Assembly (NCBI GenBank): GCA_964424505.1
Contig: CAYRIQ010000002.1
Location: 1-60,524 of the forward strand
Direction: 5' to 3'
Source of the DNA: CAJBLF01 sp964424505
GTDB lineage: Bacteria > Patescibacteriota > Gracilibacteria > Absconditabacterales > Absconditicoccaceae
Length of the DNA stretch: 60,524 nucleotides
Position numbers and translations under genes: made by a program. How positions within the stretch are numbered: position 1 is the first letter of the stretch; the number at the start of each line of letters is the position of its first letter. Below are positions 41,557-55,879 of this stretch, piece after piece. Under the pieces are notes generated by a model. The model was not told where the DNA came from. It did not search any database and saw nothing but the letters and a program-made list of their open reading frames with translations.

Positions 41557-42423
41557 TTATTGACTGCAAGATTTTGTGGTTGCTGCTTGTTGTATTATGG
41601 TTTTGAATGTGTCTTTGACTTTGAGTATCAAACTCCACAATGCCATAAGTTTTTCTTCAACAAAATATTTTTTTGTATATTTTTTTGTCGTTTCGTCTAA
41701 AAGTTGTGTAGATTTTTTTATCATCAGTAATTTTACATAAGCATTTTCTCTGCTGACTCTATATACTACTAAACTTTTACATTTACTATAAAAACTATTG
41801 TTTTCAAATGGCCCTCAAATGATTGTTGTGTTTTTTTGTAGTGATTCGTAAATGTTTTTCATGAGTCAACAAAGGGTGTTGTATTTGTCTCCCAATGAAA
41901 ATGTTGCGCTGTTGTATTCTGTATATTTTTTTGCTACTTCATCTATATGTTTTGTATATTCATCATGTATAGTCCGATATTCGGTATATTTTTTTTCTAT
42001 TTCACTTGCTTGTTTGCCTGTGGGATCATTGGCTACACTAGTAATATAATCTCTTCGCTCTTTTCCTGTAGGATCTGGCTGTAATCCGTAGGCCAATTTT
42101 TGAATTCCATCTAATCTTCTCATAGTCACATCCAAGAGGTGATCAAATATATACGCACTTTCTGGAAAATTTCCTTTCGGTAGTGTCATTTTTTCTTCTG
42201 GTGAGCATAAACTGGCCTCTACCCTTGTACAACAATAAGCTTTAAGATTTATCAGTACTTGAGTAAGTGCCATTTCTGGAATTATTTGTTTGTACTCAAA
42301 AGACTGGTAGTTGTTTACTTTCCCATTAAAATTTCCACTTATTACTAGGTTGCAGTCGTTGGCAAACACACTAGTGATAGTTAAACAACTTATAACGACG
42401 ATAAGGACTACTATTTTTTTCAT
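41557..42423 (-). CDS. Secreted helical protein, 288 aa
   Basis: ATG 42423 to TAA 41557-41559. The signal peptide (MKKIVVLIVVISCLTITSVF, cleavage near FA) is followed by CNLVISGNFNGKV and cysteines CCTRVEASLC, then long charged helices (RRLDGIQKLAYGLQPD, IEKKYTEYRTIHDEYTKHID, KKYTKKYFVEEKLMALW) and a final cysteine near the C-terminus. It begins 43 bases after the stop of the giant gene and ends 35 bases before the pilin-like gene, so the three are likely co-transcribed. Family unknown. Confidence 0.75.
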
Positions 42424-42465
42424 AATACATATCAACTAAATAAATATACGTATTGATGGTAAATT

Positions 42466-45400
42466 TTATGGAGTTTTGATCTGTAGTACTAGTGTTGCTA
42501 TGGCTTTATTAGACTGATCTTTGATGACAAGTGTAGTTTTTTCTGTGGGTTTATCAAATATATATTCTCCTTTCAATGAACTGGTATATATTCCTGGAAT
42601 ATATATTGCTCCTTTATTATTTGTATATATAATACATTCATTAGCTTTGTTTTTGATGCAATAGCCATTTGTAAAATCGCCAAATTCTTTATCTTTGAGC
42701 TGAAGTATTTCGTATTCTGGTTTCCCTTGATGAAGTTGAATTTTGCTTATAGTTTCTATGGGTAGTATTATTTGGAATACTACTGTATTTGTCGTAATGT
42801 CTTTTATCTCAATGATAGGAATATGTGCGGTGAAGCTTACATTTGTTTTGATGGTATTTTCAAATCATGGATTGATATGTATTTCATTTGTTTGTTTGTT
42901 TATAGTTGCTATTTCTTTCCCTTGATTGTTATATAATCCAATATCATTGCCTATAGTAAATATTCCTCCTGTAATTATTGTTTGTTTAGGAGAAAGTGAA
43001 AATCATCAAAGATCGTTTTGTTTAGAACCTTTAATATCATTTCGTAATCCATTTCTTAGCCTTTGGAAAATAACCATTCCTTCATCAAGGTCATTACTTA
43101 TTTTGGCTATGATGTCTGCTGTGTTTTTTCCACTTTTTTTTAGATCAATAATTTCTATGTTTGGTGTATTTATGTTTACGGTAATAGTTTGTTTAGTAAT
43201 GTTATTGTTTTGATCTATTGCAATAAAATCAATATGTTGTTGTGTAGGTCATGAAAAAAATAATCATTTCATGTCGATTGTTCCTGTCTGAAATTGATTG
43301 GTCTTTTCTCCTATGATTTTTCCGTCTTTTTGAATAATCATTTTACTAACTACGACATTATCTGTCCGTTTTGCGGTAAGCGTATATGTGGTGTTGATAT
43401 ATCATTCATGAACAATTCCTGTGCTTATGATTTCTTTTGTAAGATCTCTTGATAAAATAATGTCTCCGACAGGAGCAGTAGTATCACCTAAATTTTGCAT
43501 ACCTGCGACGGTTTGATTGGATCGTGGAGAGGATTTTTTATAAAAAGTAATATTTTTTCTTTGTGTATTACTCAATTCTTCTGGTGTGCTTGTAAGTGTT
43601 GCAATACTTGTATAAAGCCATTTTCTTGGTAAGTCTTTAAGGGTAATATTGATCTTTTTTTGTGCTTGATCGTAATATTCTACTGCTAAAATAGTGTCTC
43701 AAAGTTCTAGGTTTATTGATTTTTTTTCAAAATTTTCGTCAATTGTTATTAATCATTTTTTATAATCACTATTTTTGGGTAATGCTACTATGTATTTTTG
43801 TTGTTGTTTTTTTCATAAAAAATCTCGAAAACTTTTGGGAGTATCTTTTTCATCTATTTTTGTGCTGACTTTGAGTATATACCCATCTACTGTTTCTCCT
43901 TTTATTTTGCTATTTTCCCATGATAACTGAAGCTTGTCAAATGTTTGTCCATCGGTTCTCATATTTTTTACTTCTTTATTTTTGTCTATTACTTTGATCG
44001 TTATATCATTGATGGTTATATATCCATACACATCTGTATTGTCTTGAAGCTGTTTGTTTGATGTGATTGCTCGATTTCGGAAGTGTTCACTTTCATACGT
44101 GTAAAATTTATTATAGTATGTTGTTAGTTCATTGCTTCCAGGCGAGAAATGTTCTGTCTCTTGATTTGCATATTTGACGTAAATAGTATTGGTATCGTAC
44201 ATTAAAATATCAGATTTTTTATCATTGTTGAGGTCGTAATTTGTCGTATATGTCTTTTGTACTTGCTCTAATTGTGGTGTAGATATAATCGTATTTATCA
44301 TGTTTTTGTCGCCACTATTGGACTCTATAAATACTCCTTGTACATATGCCGAAATATCTGTACTATATTTACTTTCTGCATTAGTGGAACAATTGGTACA
44401 TGTTGTTGCGGTCGATAGTGGTGTATCTGTATAAGCAAGCAATGCTGTGTCAATTTTTTGTTTGGTAGTTTCTAAGTAATTTTTGGATTTGTTGTACGTT
44501 GTTTTAGTCATATTTAATTTCTCTGATCCATCGTTGTTGATAGCATCAAGATATCCTTGCACCATTTTTTTATTGAGGGTGAGATATGTTTTCGTTGGAT
44601 CTTCTTGCGATTGTAAGATGTTTTTTGTCGTGGAATCTATAGTTAAAATCGGTGCTTTGAGCTGTGTAGATGAAGTTTTTTCATCTACTAAAACAATATT
44701 GTCTTTATGTGCTTTGATAAATTTGTCATAATTTTTTATTTGTTCTTGTAGTGCTTTATGCTCTTTGATTGTTTGCTGAATTATTCCTTTACTAATATTT
44801 TCTACTTGCTGAATTTCTTTTGTTGCGGGTAAAATCGTTGCATTGTTTTCTATCATGGCTAAAATAGTATGTACCTTATTATACATGCTTTTGTCTGTCA
44901 ATGTGCTTCTTTTGAAAAGAAGCAATCATTGTTTTAATTGATTATATGCAGTAGTATACTCTATCATACCGCTATCATTATAACTATTGAAATTGATAGT
45001 TTGATCAAAGTTTTCGATAGGATTTAAAATCCCTGTCACAATAAAGTTGTTGTTTGCTTTATCTGTTATTTTATCTACAGTTTTTTGTGTTGGTGCTTCA
45101 ATTTCTTTGGATACAAATCTATTTGCTGTTTGTGCAATTGTATTGAACACATCATATACTCAGTCAAAATTGAATTTGAGTGTGGTATATGCATCCATTT
45201 TGTAATCAAATCACTGAAGAGGAGGATCATTGAATTTTGTTGTCAGATCAAAATAATCAAATATTGGCACATTCCACGTTCTTTGTGTTATCTGCTCAAC
45301 TTTCCCTTTTACGCCCTTTTCTCCCACAAGACCGATTCCTCATTTAACAATACAAAAAACTTTTCCAATAAATGTGGCTACTTTTAAAATACCATTGATT

Positions 45401-48400
45401 TCTGGTATGATTTTTGGGATTTTTGGTGCAGGTGGTAGCACTGGTAAATCCATTTGGATACTTGGAATAAATGATGGCGGTTCTGGTAATGTTGGTGGTT
45501 CTGGAATGACAGGAATTGTAGGTAACGACATGTCTTTGAAAAAGTTACTATCTAGTCCATACAAAATATTCCAATCAATCTCTATGGTTGGTGGCTCTGG
45601 TAGGTTTGGTATTTGTGGTAATGGTATTTTTGTAGGTACAAAATTTATTTTTGGTAATACAATATTCATGCCAAGTTCTATATGTGACATATCCATATAA
45701 ATGTTTGGTATTTTAAATGCTGGTATGGGAAATATTGGTAATTTTGGACAAAGGAATGATAGACTACATGAAAATGAACCATAATTATCATTGCTACATT
45801 TGCTACATTTTTCTGATCGATTTACAGAAAAATCTATCACGGCTTGCCATGTTTTTATAGATCCAACCAATAAAGTAAGTGCATCTACATATTGAGAAAA
45901 CCTATTGGCATTTGTACTTGTCCATGAAGTAAGCGAACCTATATAATCGGAAAGTAATGCAGATAATTCTGTCAGATATCTGTCTGAAATATGTGTTCGT
46001 TCGTAAAGCTGAGTAGGGAATTGTTTATATTTTTCTAAAACATTGATGTTTTGTTTTACTGATTTGATGATTCCAGCACTATTTTCTCTAAAAGTGATAA
46101 ATTTCTTTGATGATGCTTCTATATCCTTGCATTTTGCTATTTGTGCTTCCGTTTTGTTGACAGTTTGACATAGAGCTAATGCTCTATTGAGCATATCTGT
46201 CCATTCTTCTAAAATTTTTGTATTTTTTTCCCATCGTAGTTGTAAGTAATTTGAATATTTGTTTACATCATCACTGGTGAGCGCTGGTATTTTGATGTTT
46301 ATATCTTTGGTATCTATGTTGACCAATGGTACTTCGCTAAACATTTGTTGAATAGCTTCAAATGGATTTTGTCCTATTTGTTGTGAAATATTGTTGAGCT
46401 GTTGTTTAGAATATATTTGTGTTGCGTCATTTAATTCTCCTGTTCCTATGCCTTTTCATTTTGTACTTCCTATATATCATTCATTGCTGTCTTGTTGATT
46501 TATAGTTTTGTATGTCTCTGAAAGGTTTCAAATTTTATCAAATCATTGAAATACGGTGCTTAAATCAGGAAGATCAAGCTGAATAGTCATTTTGGTCAGA
46601 TTATTTTGAATATATTGGATTTGTCTAGTAGACCAGTCTTGTACCATGCATTTTACTAGCCCTTTAGTTTTTGCACCTACAATTTTGTTGGTAATTTTTT
46701 CTCACTTTTTAAGTTGATATCCTTCTTGTAGTTGTTCGTTTGTATTTCCATAGTCTTCCGCTGCTGATATGTGTATGGGGTCCTGATCTATAGTGATTAG
46801 TCCTCCAAAATTTCCTTGTGGAATAGCGGGTTGATAATTTGTTTTGGATGATTCTGCAGTATTTTCAAATGAGGAAACTATTTGAAAAGGGGAACTTGCA
46901 GTATTGCTTGTTATCGTTTTTTCGTTGTTTTCTACAAAAACTATTGTATTTCCTATCTTGGGTGGATTGTTGCATGTGCCTTGTCCAGCTGCATTTATCA
47001 TACTTGATCCAAGACTTTCGGTAGTTGGGGTATTTAGGTTTGCTCCTGTTTTTGTACATGTTGTCAGTGGTGGTAATGCAAAAACAACACAATTTCCTCC
47101 CATATCTCTAAATGGTTTTGGAATAGCTTTACCTACACTATATGGACCGAAACACATTGCCATACCAAGTCATAAGGTCAGTGTAGGTACTACATATAAT
47201 CTAAATTGTGATCACCAAGTTCCTCATTTTATCCCTAGTAAAAAATCATCTGTTGGTCCTTTGAATGGTAATCCAAAAATACCTGGTATCGGTAAATAGC
47301 CAGCTGGACTTGGGTATTTCCCTGGAATAGTAAGAACAGGAAGTCCTTTTCCTATCGTTTTGTTGAGTGTTTGAAATAATGGTGCTAGTGGATTTGGTGC
47401 TTTTGGTACACATCCAAATACTTGATAATCTCCTGGCGCTAAAAATGCTTGATTGAAAGGTACAGGTACTCATGAACAACTTGCAGATCATCATTTGCCT
47501 AGAGTAAATCATTGACAGAGTCATTGGAGTGTTGTATCTATTTTTTTGGAAACTTTTGTAGTAGCTTTGTCTATAAAACTTGTGTCGATATTTACGGATA
47601 GTCATCATTGTGACGTACTTGTAGACAGTAAATTTTCTATACTTCGTGGTTCTAAAGTATCCATTCCTGGTAAATTAGAAATATTTTCAAGATTATTGGT
47701 GTTGCTTATTTGGTCGATCAACCCATTGATTTGTGTGGTTTGTGTTTTTTGTGCTCAACTGTTATAATTATCAATTTCTGTTTGAATATCATCATATATT
47801 TGTGCATAGGTTCTTTTGTTTTGAGTCTTCTCGTTGAAAAAGATAATCCTATTCTTTTGGCAGGAATCCGTACTATTTGTTATAATGTCTGGATATGTGT
47901 CTTTATATTTTTTAAGTTTGATTGCATCTTGATCTTGAATATCAATTTTTGTGGTTGATACATTTTGTTGATAGATTGCTTTATATGAAAAACTAATTTT
48001 TTCTCCTGAACTGAGCTTTATGTTGTCGATAATAAATTGATATCATTCAGGTCAATTTCGATCGATATTGATTCATCATGTGTTATTATTTATAAACACA
48101 AAAGAATTGATTTTGTTGGCATCATCCTTTATTATTTTTCGAGGTCATTTGATCTGATCTATATACGTAAGTTTATTATTATACTTTTTGGAAATAATTG
48201 TGGTTTTGATGACCACCTCATCGTTTTGTCTTAAAATGCCTCAGTTTATGTCTACATATTCTTTATAAATGCTTACCGTATCGTTGTTTTCATTGATAGG
48301 AAGGTAGGTTATTTCTTGAGGATCGTGAGACTCGTATATAGGTGCTGAGGTGAGTGGGTTGTCTACATATGCCAGTTGTTTAGCTCCTTGTACTATATAT

Positions 48401-51400
48401 ATATCGTTGTTTGCTACCATGTTTTTGATGTCGTTTATGGTGGTGTTTTTTAGCGTTTCCATTTGTGATTGAGACATATTTGCTGTAGTATCTGTAGATT
48501 TATCATCTACTTCTTCTTCAATTCATTCACTAGGTATTTCCATGCCTTTTCGATGTATCAAACTATTGTCTTGAATATATCGATCACTATTTATTTTGAT
48601 ACCAAAACGTTTTATAATTTTGTAATTGTTTTTTTGTCTTGTATATCGATGTTCATCACATGTTCAGGATACAGAAGAAAGGTAATTTGCGCCTTGGTTT
48701 GAGCTTCAGCCATAAAAAATTTTAATATCCTGTAATTGATCGTTTGTTATGATGTCAAGTTTGCCATCTTTGTCCATGTCTTCTACGAATAATTGATTGA
48801 TCGTTGAAAAATCATCAGGAATAGTATTTTTTGTGTTTGGTTCTGCATTGATATTTAAACATATGTTTTTTCCATCTACGGTAAATGTTCCCTTATCATT
48901 GAGATATACTATCCCTTTGTTGTCGGTAATAATTACTATATCTTCATACCCATTTCCATCTACATCACCTACTTTGATATCTTTGATGGCTTCTGCTATA
49001 ATCATAATTTCTTGTAAGTTTTTGTATGGAGTCGTTCCTCCATAATTTTTTAATAATTTAATTACTCCATCTGTATAGACAACTAGAAGATCTTTTGTTC
49101 CATCTTTGTTGAAATCTATAGGAAGTACTTTGAATATCGTTTTGTTTGGGTCTGTATAAATTGTTTGTCAAATAGCTGCATCAAAATCTGTATTTGGTAT
49201 ATTGGTGTTTTTTTCTCTTCTTTCAATTAAGGGATCTCAAAAATTTATTAAAAATTGAGACCCGTATGGTAACGTAGATGCTCACACCGATGTACCGTTG
49301 GCAAAGTTGGAAATATTTTTGAAGTTGTTGGTAAATCCTATACCTAATAATCCGTCAGCGCTATCTTCGATAGATTGATATCATTGTTTGGTAAAAGCAC
49401 TTGCAATACTATAAATTCCTAGTCATTGACTATTGGTAGATCATTCACTAAATACGCTTGTTTTGCCGTAAATGATTGGGTCTTGAATATCAATATTTGG
49501 TCAATTTTCTGCGATTGTATCGTTGTTCCAGATCAGTAATTTTCCTATGTTTTTGCCATTGAAAGTCATTGTATATGTGTTGATGTCTCCTATTTTTTCA
49601 TTGTCTGCTGTGATGATAGTACTTGGGTGTATAGTGTTTTTTTTGAGATCAAATATATCTATTCCGTTTATGCTAATCTTGGATGTATCTGATTTATTGC
49701 CTGTAATAATACTATCAGTGGCTTCTGGGATATATATTATGGTATTTTCATTTTTTGCAAACGTATAGACTGCTCAACTATCGGTAATATTTTTTATGGT
49801 GAAATTTTTACTTTTCCCTAATACTATTTTTGCTACTTCTGGAACAATTGCTACAATGCTTTTATTTTCTAGTGTCAGGGTATATGGCGTAGTGTTTATA
49901 TTTGTAATTTGTCCATTTGGACTCACAATATATTGTACTTGTTTTATTTTGTTTGGATCAATAAGTTGTGTCGTAGTAGCTAAGAGCTTATTAGATTGAT
50001 TGGTCATAGTATTTATAATTTTGTTGTTTTCAGAAAAATATCCCCGTTGATTTCACCAATCTGTTCCAAACAAATTGAGGTATAGTATGTTGAGTTTTTC
50101 TTTTGGTATCAAACTTTCTTGGACAATAAACTTCTCATATCATGGTATTTGATCTGAAAGTGTTCTGTCTTTTATATATCCAAATATATATCATTCACCT
50201 CCTGGTGAAGTAGCGTTTAATGTATATGTATACTCAGTTCCTGTGTATATAAATTCAGTGGTATTTATTTTTGCTGCTCCAATGACTCAAAGTTTGATAG
50301 TTGTTGGTTTGATGACTTTGTTGTTTCGTGTGTCTACAACTTGTATCGTTCATTTACTTTGATTTGTCGTTGTAGTATCCATTTTGCTTTTTTCTAGTGT
50401 AAGGAGAACTGTCTTTGCTACTCCTGGATTTACATTAACAGGTATAATGATAGGATCAATGCCTGGAATTTTTATGGTTACTGTGTCATTTCCAGCTTTG
50501 AAATTTGGATATAATGTTATATTTATTTTTCCATCTCTAATAATAAAATCACTTGTTGGGGAAAATTTTGTTGACGTTACCTTTCATGGAAGCAATAATC
50601 ATTTACTAGCTGTAATGTTTGCTACGGTATCTAAAGTATTACCATTTTTGTCTTTAACCGTAATAGTAAAACTGGGAAGATTTTTTGTGTTGATGTGAGT
50701 ATTACCATTACTTTCTTGATAGTGAATCTCTGATTCATCTTTTGGGAGGTCAAACGTAATTTTTGGTTTATCGATGGTTACTATTCATTTGGCAACAATT
50801 ATTTTTTTTTGTACTATCTTGGTGGACGGTTCTGTATTTTTTATTAAAAGATTTTGTGTGTTTGGAGTAACGGTAATAGTAATCGCTTTGTTTTCTTGTG
50901 GAGTTTTTGCCGTAGATATTGGTGCTTGATATATAAATCCAGCTTTAAGAAAATTATCAAACTGTATGCTGGTATTTGTGCTGGTGCCATCATACAATTC
51001 TCCTTCTCAACTTAGCACACTGATAGTATATGCTTGAATATTTTGTCCTATACTATTTCCATATTTATCTACTGCGTTTACTACAATAGGTATTTCAGCC
51101 CCTTGCATTACGATATCTGTAGGGGATTGAAGTGTTATTGTCTTGATCGGTCATGGAAGGATATTTATAATTTCTTGTTTGGTAATGCATGTGGAGCCCG
51201 CTGTAGGACAAAATTCTATATTTAATGCTGTAGTTCATGCTTTTTTTTGTTTGACAATAATATCAAATATATATGCTTCTGTGTTTGGATTGTAATATTC
51301 TTGAGCTTTTTTTATACAAATATTTTCACTGAGAACTTTTCACTTTCTGCTTATCCCTACACAGTTGTCTCCTGTTCATGCTATTTTTATATTACTATCT

Positions 51401-54400
51401 CATCTATTTTGACTCATTCCTATTTTTAATTGACTATTTTCCATGCTGTCTATGTCAATAATAGTCTTGTCTATGTCTATTATTGCATCATTATTATATC
51501 CCTTAAGTGTATCTTTTATATTTTCTGGTGCCTGATCAATGATGGTATCATTATTGGGACTTTTTCGTTGTGCTCCATATTGTTTTCGCTGATTTTGCTG
51601 TGTCTGTGTGGTACTTGTTATATCTTGAGGTGTGCTTATAATAACTGGTCCTAGAGCGTTTTTGAATCCAATTTTTATAGTACCTGGTTTTTTTAGTACT
51701 TGTGCTAACCAGCATTTCATAGCTTTCATTCGTGGTGACGTGAATGTTTTGATATCAAAAAGTAATGCTGTGCCTTGTGGGTCAACTCATTCACAGCTAC
51801 TTATTTGTGCTTGCGCAATGTCTGAACTATTGCTAGCTTCTTTATATGTATTTACTGGGGTTTTGACTAGAGTGCTTGTTTTTTGTTGTATATTTTGAAT
51901 TTGTTGAATAAATGCAGGTATGGATTGCGAGGAAATATAATCTTCCCCGTCAGAATTGATATATCCTATTTCATATCCTGTTATGTTGTATATAGGAGTA
52001 ATAAACTTACCTTGATTGTTTCCTTCTGTAAGATAGGTTTCTACTATATTGTTTATTTTATGATTTATATCAAAACTATTTTTTATTTCTTTCATATCTG
52101 TCATAACGTTTTCTTGTTGCATTCTTTTTGGCCATGTACTATTTTGGTAATAGAGTACTTTGGCGATCATATCAAGTTTTTGATCACGTGTTTCTGGTTT
52201 GGATTGTCCGTAAATATACGTTGTTCCATATTTTTTTTCTAAAGTATCGAGATATGATACGAGCTGATCTATAAAATATTCGCTTGATAAAAGTTGATAT
52301 TGATGTGTACTTGGGTCAGCCAATGGATCTATTTGTCTCAAAAAAGTGAATTGGTTGTTTCGTGTTTGGTATCGTTGATTTCTTTTTTCTGTCTGTGCTT
52401 GTAAAAGTGCATTGTATGTTTTTGTAATATTGAGTAAATATGATTTGATAGCTTCTCTGATTTCTCTTGGTGTTTTGAGTGTAAGTATAGTATCTGTTTT
52501 TTTATAAATCTCTACCTCGTAAAGATTTGGATAGTTGAACTGAACTAGATCTCAACCTATACCTTGAAAAGTAATATTTCTGATATTATCAATCGGTCTA
52601 TCTTGTGTTGTCAGATTCATGCCTTTATTTTTTTCTTTTTTTTCTGAATTTGTAGAAACTGTAAAAGTTTCCATGCTACTTTTGATTTGAGTTATTTCCT
52701 TGAAAAGGTCCAGTTGTGAAAATGTTTGATGTATTTCGACAAATGGTTGGACTTTTGTGGAAACTCCTTGTTCATTTTTGTCTCCTTGATATTCACCAAT
52801 TTTTTTTATTTTTTCGTTAATATCTGCTATGTCATGCTGTAGTGTGGTTATAATATCGTCTAAAACAGTACATATTGATTGATAATAATTTGCTGCACAT
52901 CATCTTCCTGATTGTAACGCTGCTATAGCGATTTTTTTGTCTTGTATAGCTGTTAGACTGTTTGATATATCCTCAATAGTATTATAAATTCCTCGTGATT
53001 GAATAAATGTTGATTTGAGGTTGTTGGTATTTGTTGTAATATGTGATAAGTTTTGTGTAATGTTTGTTTTCCATGTGTCAAGGATCTCAACATTTTGGTT
53101 TTTGAAATATTGTGTTTGGATGATGTCGGTGAAATCAAATTGCACATTGTTTATATTGAGTGCAGTTATGTAGTTTAATAGTGATTCTAGTCCTGCATTA
53201 ATTTTTTCTATTCTTCATGATATTTCTGTAATTTTTGCTGAAGTAATATTTTTTTCCCTTCGTTCTTGTGCTTTTTTGTTTGTTTGTGTTACGTTGTATG
53301 ATAAAAGCGATGAAGGGTTGAATGTAGTAATTTCTTGTGTCCCTTTATTTCCGGAAGCAATAATTGTTTTTATCTGATTGAGGTTTGTTATGACTCATGT
53401 AATATCGTTACTTTCTGTTCCACTAAATGTATTGGTTGTAGAGATAATATCGTTTTTGGTTTGTATAAGATTGGTCATGACATTGGTATAAAACATTTCT
53501 AAGTCAGATCCATCTTTAAACGTATATCTTTCTGTATCGGATATTTGGTTTCGTGTAGGTGATATATTTTTGATCCTAGAATCAATCGTTTTGTACGTAT
53601 ATATGTTTCCGTTGCCTCAGCATTCACCTGGGTTTACTTTGTAAAGTACTGCTTTCCCACCATATACGATGTGATTTGGCATTATGTTGAATTGCGTGAA
53701 AAAATTTGTTTGTTCGTCTGTTTTTGGTGGATTTGCTTTCCATGTAGGAGCATCTCCATTTCCTGTGGGGAGCTGGTTGGTAAATATGACAGTACTTCAA
53801 TTGCTCATAGGATTTGCGATCAACGACAATACGTTATTACTTCCGAATTGAATATCTCCTACACCAAATTTTTTTTGTATCATGCTCGTATACGTCGCAA
53901 TTGATTTGTATGAATTTGCGTTTGCTTGTGTGGTGTTTACTTTTTTTGCTCCAGCTATATTGTATATGGGAGATATTGCATTTTTATATTCATAATTTTC
54001 GAGTGTTTGGCTTGTGGAGTTTATATTTAATGGTGATGCTCCTCATCGGTTTCTTTGTGCAAAGCCTGTCAAAGATTCACATCATCATTGTTTGTTTGGA
54101 TCGGTACTATCACATTTATTTTCTACTGCACTATCGTTTTTTGCTCGTGATCTTGGTTTTATACAAATATTTAATCGTTTCCATCATAAGAAATATTGGT
54201 TGCATTTGAGCTGTCGGAGACTTTGTTTGTTGGTTTTGTATTTGGAGTATCGTTCCAATTCTTCTTGTGTATTGCTAAAATCATATCATCTATTGGCTTC
54301 AATTTGAGTCGAAAAGATGGTGTATGATCCTCCTATAGATTGGAGTGGTTTCGTGATATTTTGTCCAGAAATTGTGTTTAAGTTTTGAAATGTTCCTTTG

Positions 54401-55743
54401 TATATATTGGTATCTTCTGCACTCGTAATCCTGTTGGCGTTTTTTCCGAAAAAATAATTTTCGTAATAATTGTATGTTTTCCATGTACATTTTTTTTGTA
54501 GTGTTCATTTTTCCTGTCCTTCAAAATCTAGCTCACTGACTGTAATAGGTACGGTTACATAATATTTTTCTTGTTGTATTTTTGTGTTGAGTCCACTTTC
54601 TAATGCATCATTTATTTGAATAAGTAGTGGCTGTATATTGTTGTCTAGATCTCCTACTATTCGGTTATCTTTTTGTATAATTTTTTCTGTTGTAGAACTA
54701 TATTCTGGAAAAGTTTCTCATTCTGTTGTTTTATACCATCTTGCTAGTCCTGCGATATTGTCTTTGATTTTGGACAAAAACTGTGAGCTTATCAGTCCAT
54801 CATAGCTTTTTAGCATTTCTTGCGTACTGGTTTTGAGTGCTAATGTAGGGATATTTGCTGGTATTTGTGTGGTCAATATTTTTGCTGTATCATTTCTAGA
54901 AGCTATGTCTTGACTATATTTTTTTAGGTCTTGATCTTGTGTATCTTGTAGTGCATCTTGAAGATCGTTACTTATCGCAAGTGTACTTTCATTGTGTTCA
55001 TCTTTTAAAATATTGAGTAATGTATTGTTAAATCTATGATATCCTATATCTTCCGAAAAAAGCAAACTGTTGATGTAATATTTTGTATTTTCTGGTATAA
55101 AATATTTTTTTGTGCCGATAAAGTCATCGTACCAAATAGCTTTGTCAATAAATGTCGTCGGACTGGTATAATATTTTTTTACTTTATCAAAAAAACTATT
55201 ATATTCTGATATTTTTTCAAACTTTATCATTCCATGTCGGAGCTCTGCTTGACCATTTGGATTTCCATTGTCTACAAAAAACTTTTTGTTGGTGTCGTAG
55301 ACAAATTGTTGTTGTTCAAAATCTACGTATGGATAGATGCTTGGATAAATAAACCCATTATTTTCTACTACAGGGAGTGGAATATCTCATATTAATATAG
55401 TTCCAATAAGTTTTGAACTTTCGTCTTTGAGTCCCTCAAAATACATATTTTCTAACATTTGAGAAATTTCATGTGCTTTGAATGTTTTTGTGTCAATTGG
55501 AAAAACTATTGCTTTGCTGTTGGCTATTTTTTTTTGGATATAGCTAGTTGTATATCGTACGAGATTGGTTTTGATGTCTTGATATATATTTTTGTCTACA
55601 AAAATTGCTACAAGATTTGTAGTACTAGGGTTTTCTGCTGCATATACTTTTTTTCGGTCTACGAAAATTGTGTTTTGTAAAAGGTAAGATATTCAATATA
55701 TCGTCAGCAATATTCGTACACTAATTTTTTGAATTGAATTCAT
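42466..55743 (-). CDS. Giant secreted adhesin-like protein, 4425 aa
   Basis: One frame of 4426 codons from ATG 55743 to TAA 42466-42468. I followed the junctions between all TGA-bounded pieces and found no TAA or TAG. A signal peptide (ISVRILLTIYGISYLL, cleavage near YAA) starts it. Residues 40-150 hold an alpha/beta region with LIGTILIGDIPLPVV, faintly like C25/caspase-type folds. Long helical regions follow. Residues about 1530-1910 contain invasin-like Ig segments (VNAVDKYGNSIG, TITVKDKNGNTLD). FG-GAP-like repeats lie about 2190-2345 (VLPIDFNKDGTKDLLVV, VGDVDGNGYEDIVII, VEDMDKDGKLDIITN). A Pro-rich rod is at about 3350-3470, and more Ig-like beta segments lie towards the end. There is no C-terminal membrane helix. 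Likely an attachment or surface structure protein; function inferred. Confidence 0.85.
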
Positions 55744-55879
55744 AGGTAAGAAGCCCAATTTTAAATATATTTACATACACAAAAAATATAGATGCTTCAT
55801 CATAAGAAAAATAGAGTAAAAATAAACAAAAAATTGCTCTTTTCTTATATCCAAATTGGCTTTTTGTGATACAATATTG

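Noticed and set aside
42466..55743. Calling the N-terminal part of the giant protein a C25 (gingipain-like) protease
   Set aside because: Only LIGDIPLP recalls the family. I could not identify the catalytic His and Cys, so the similarity is mentioned but not used as a function.
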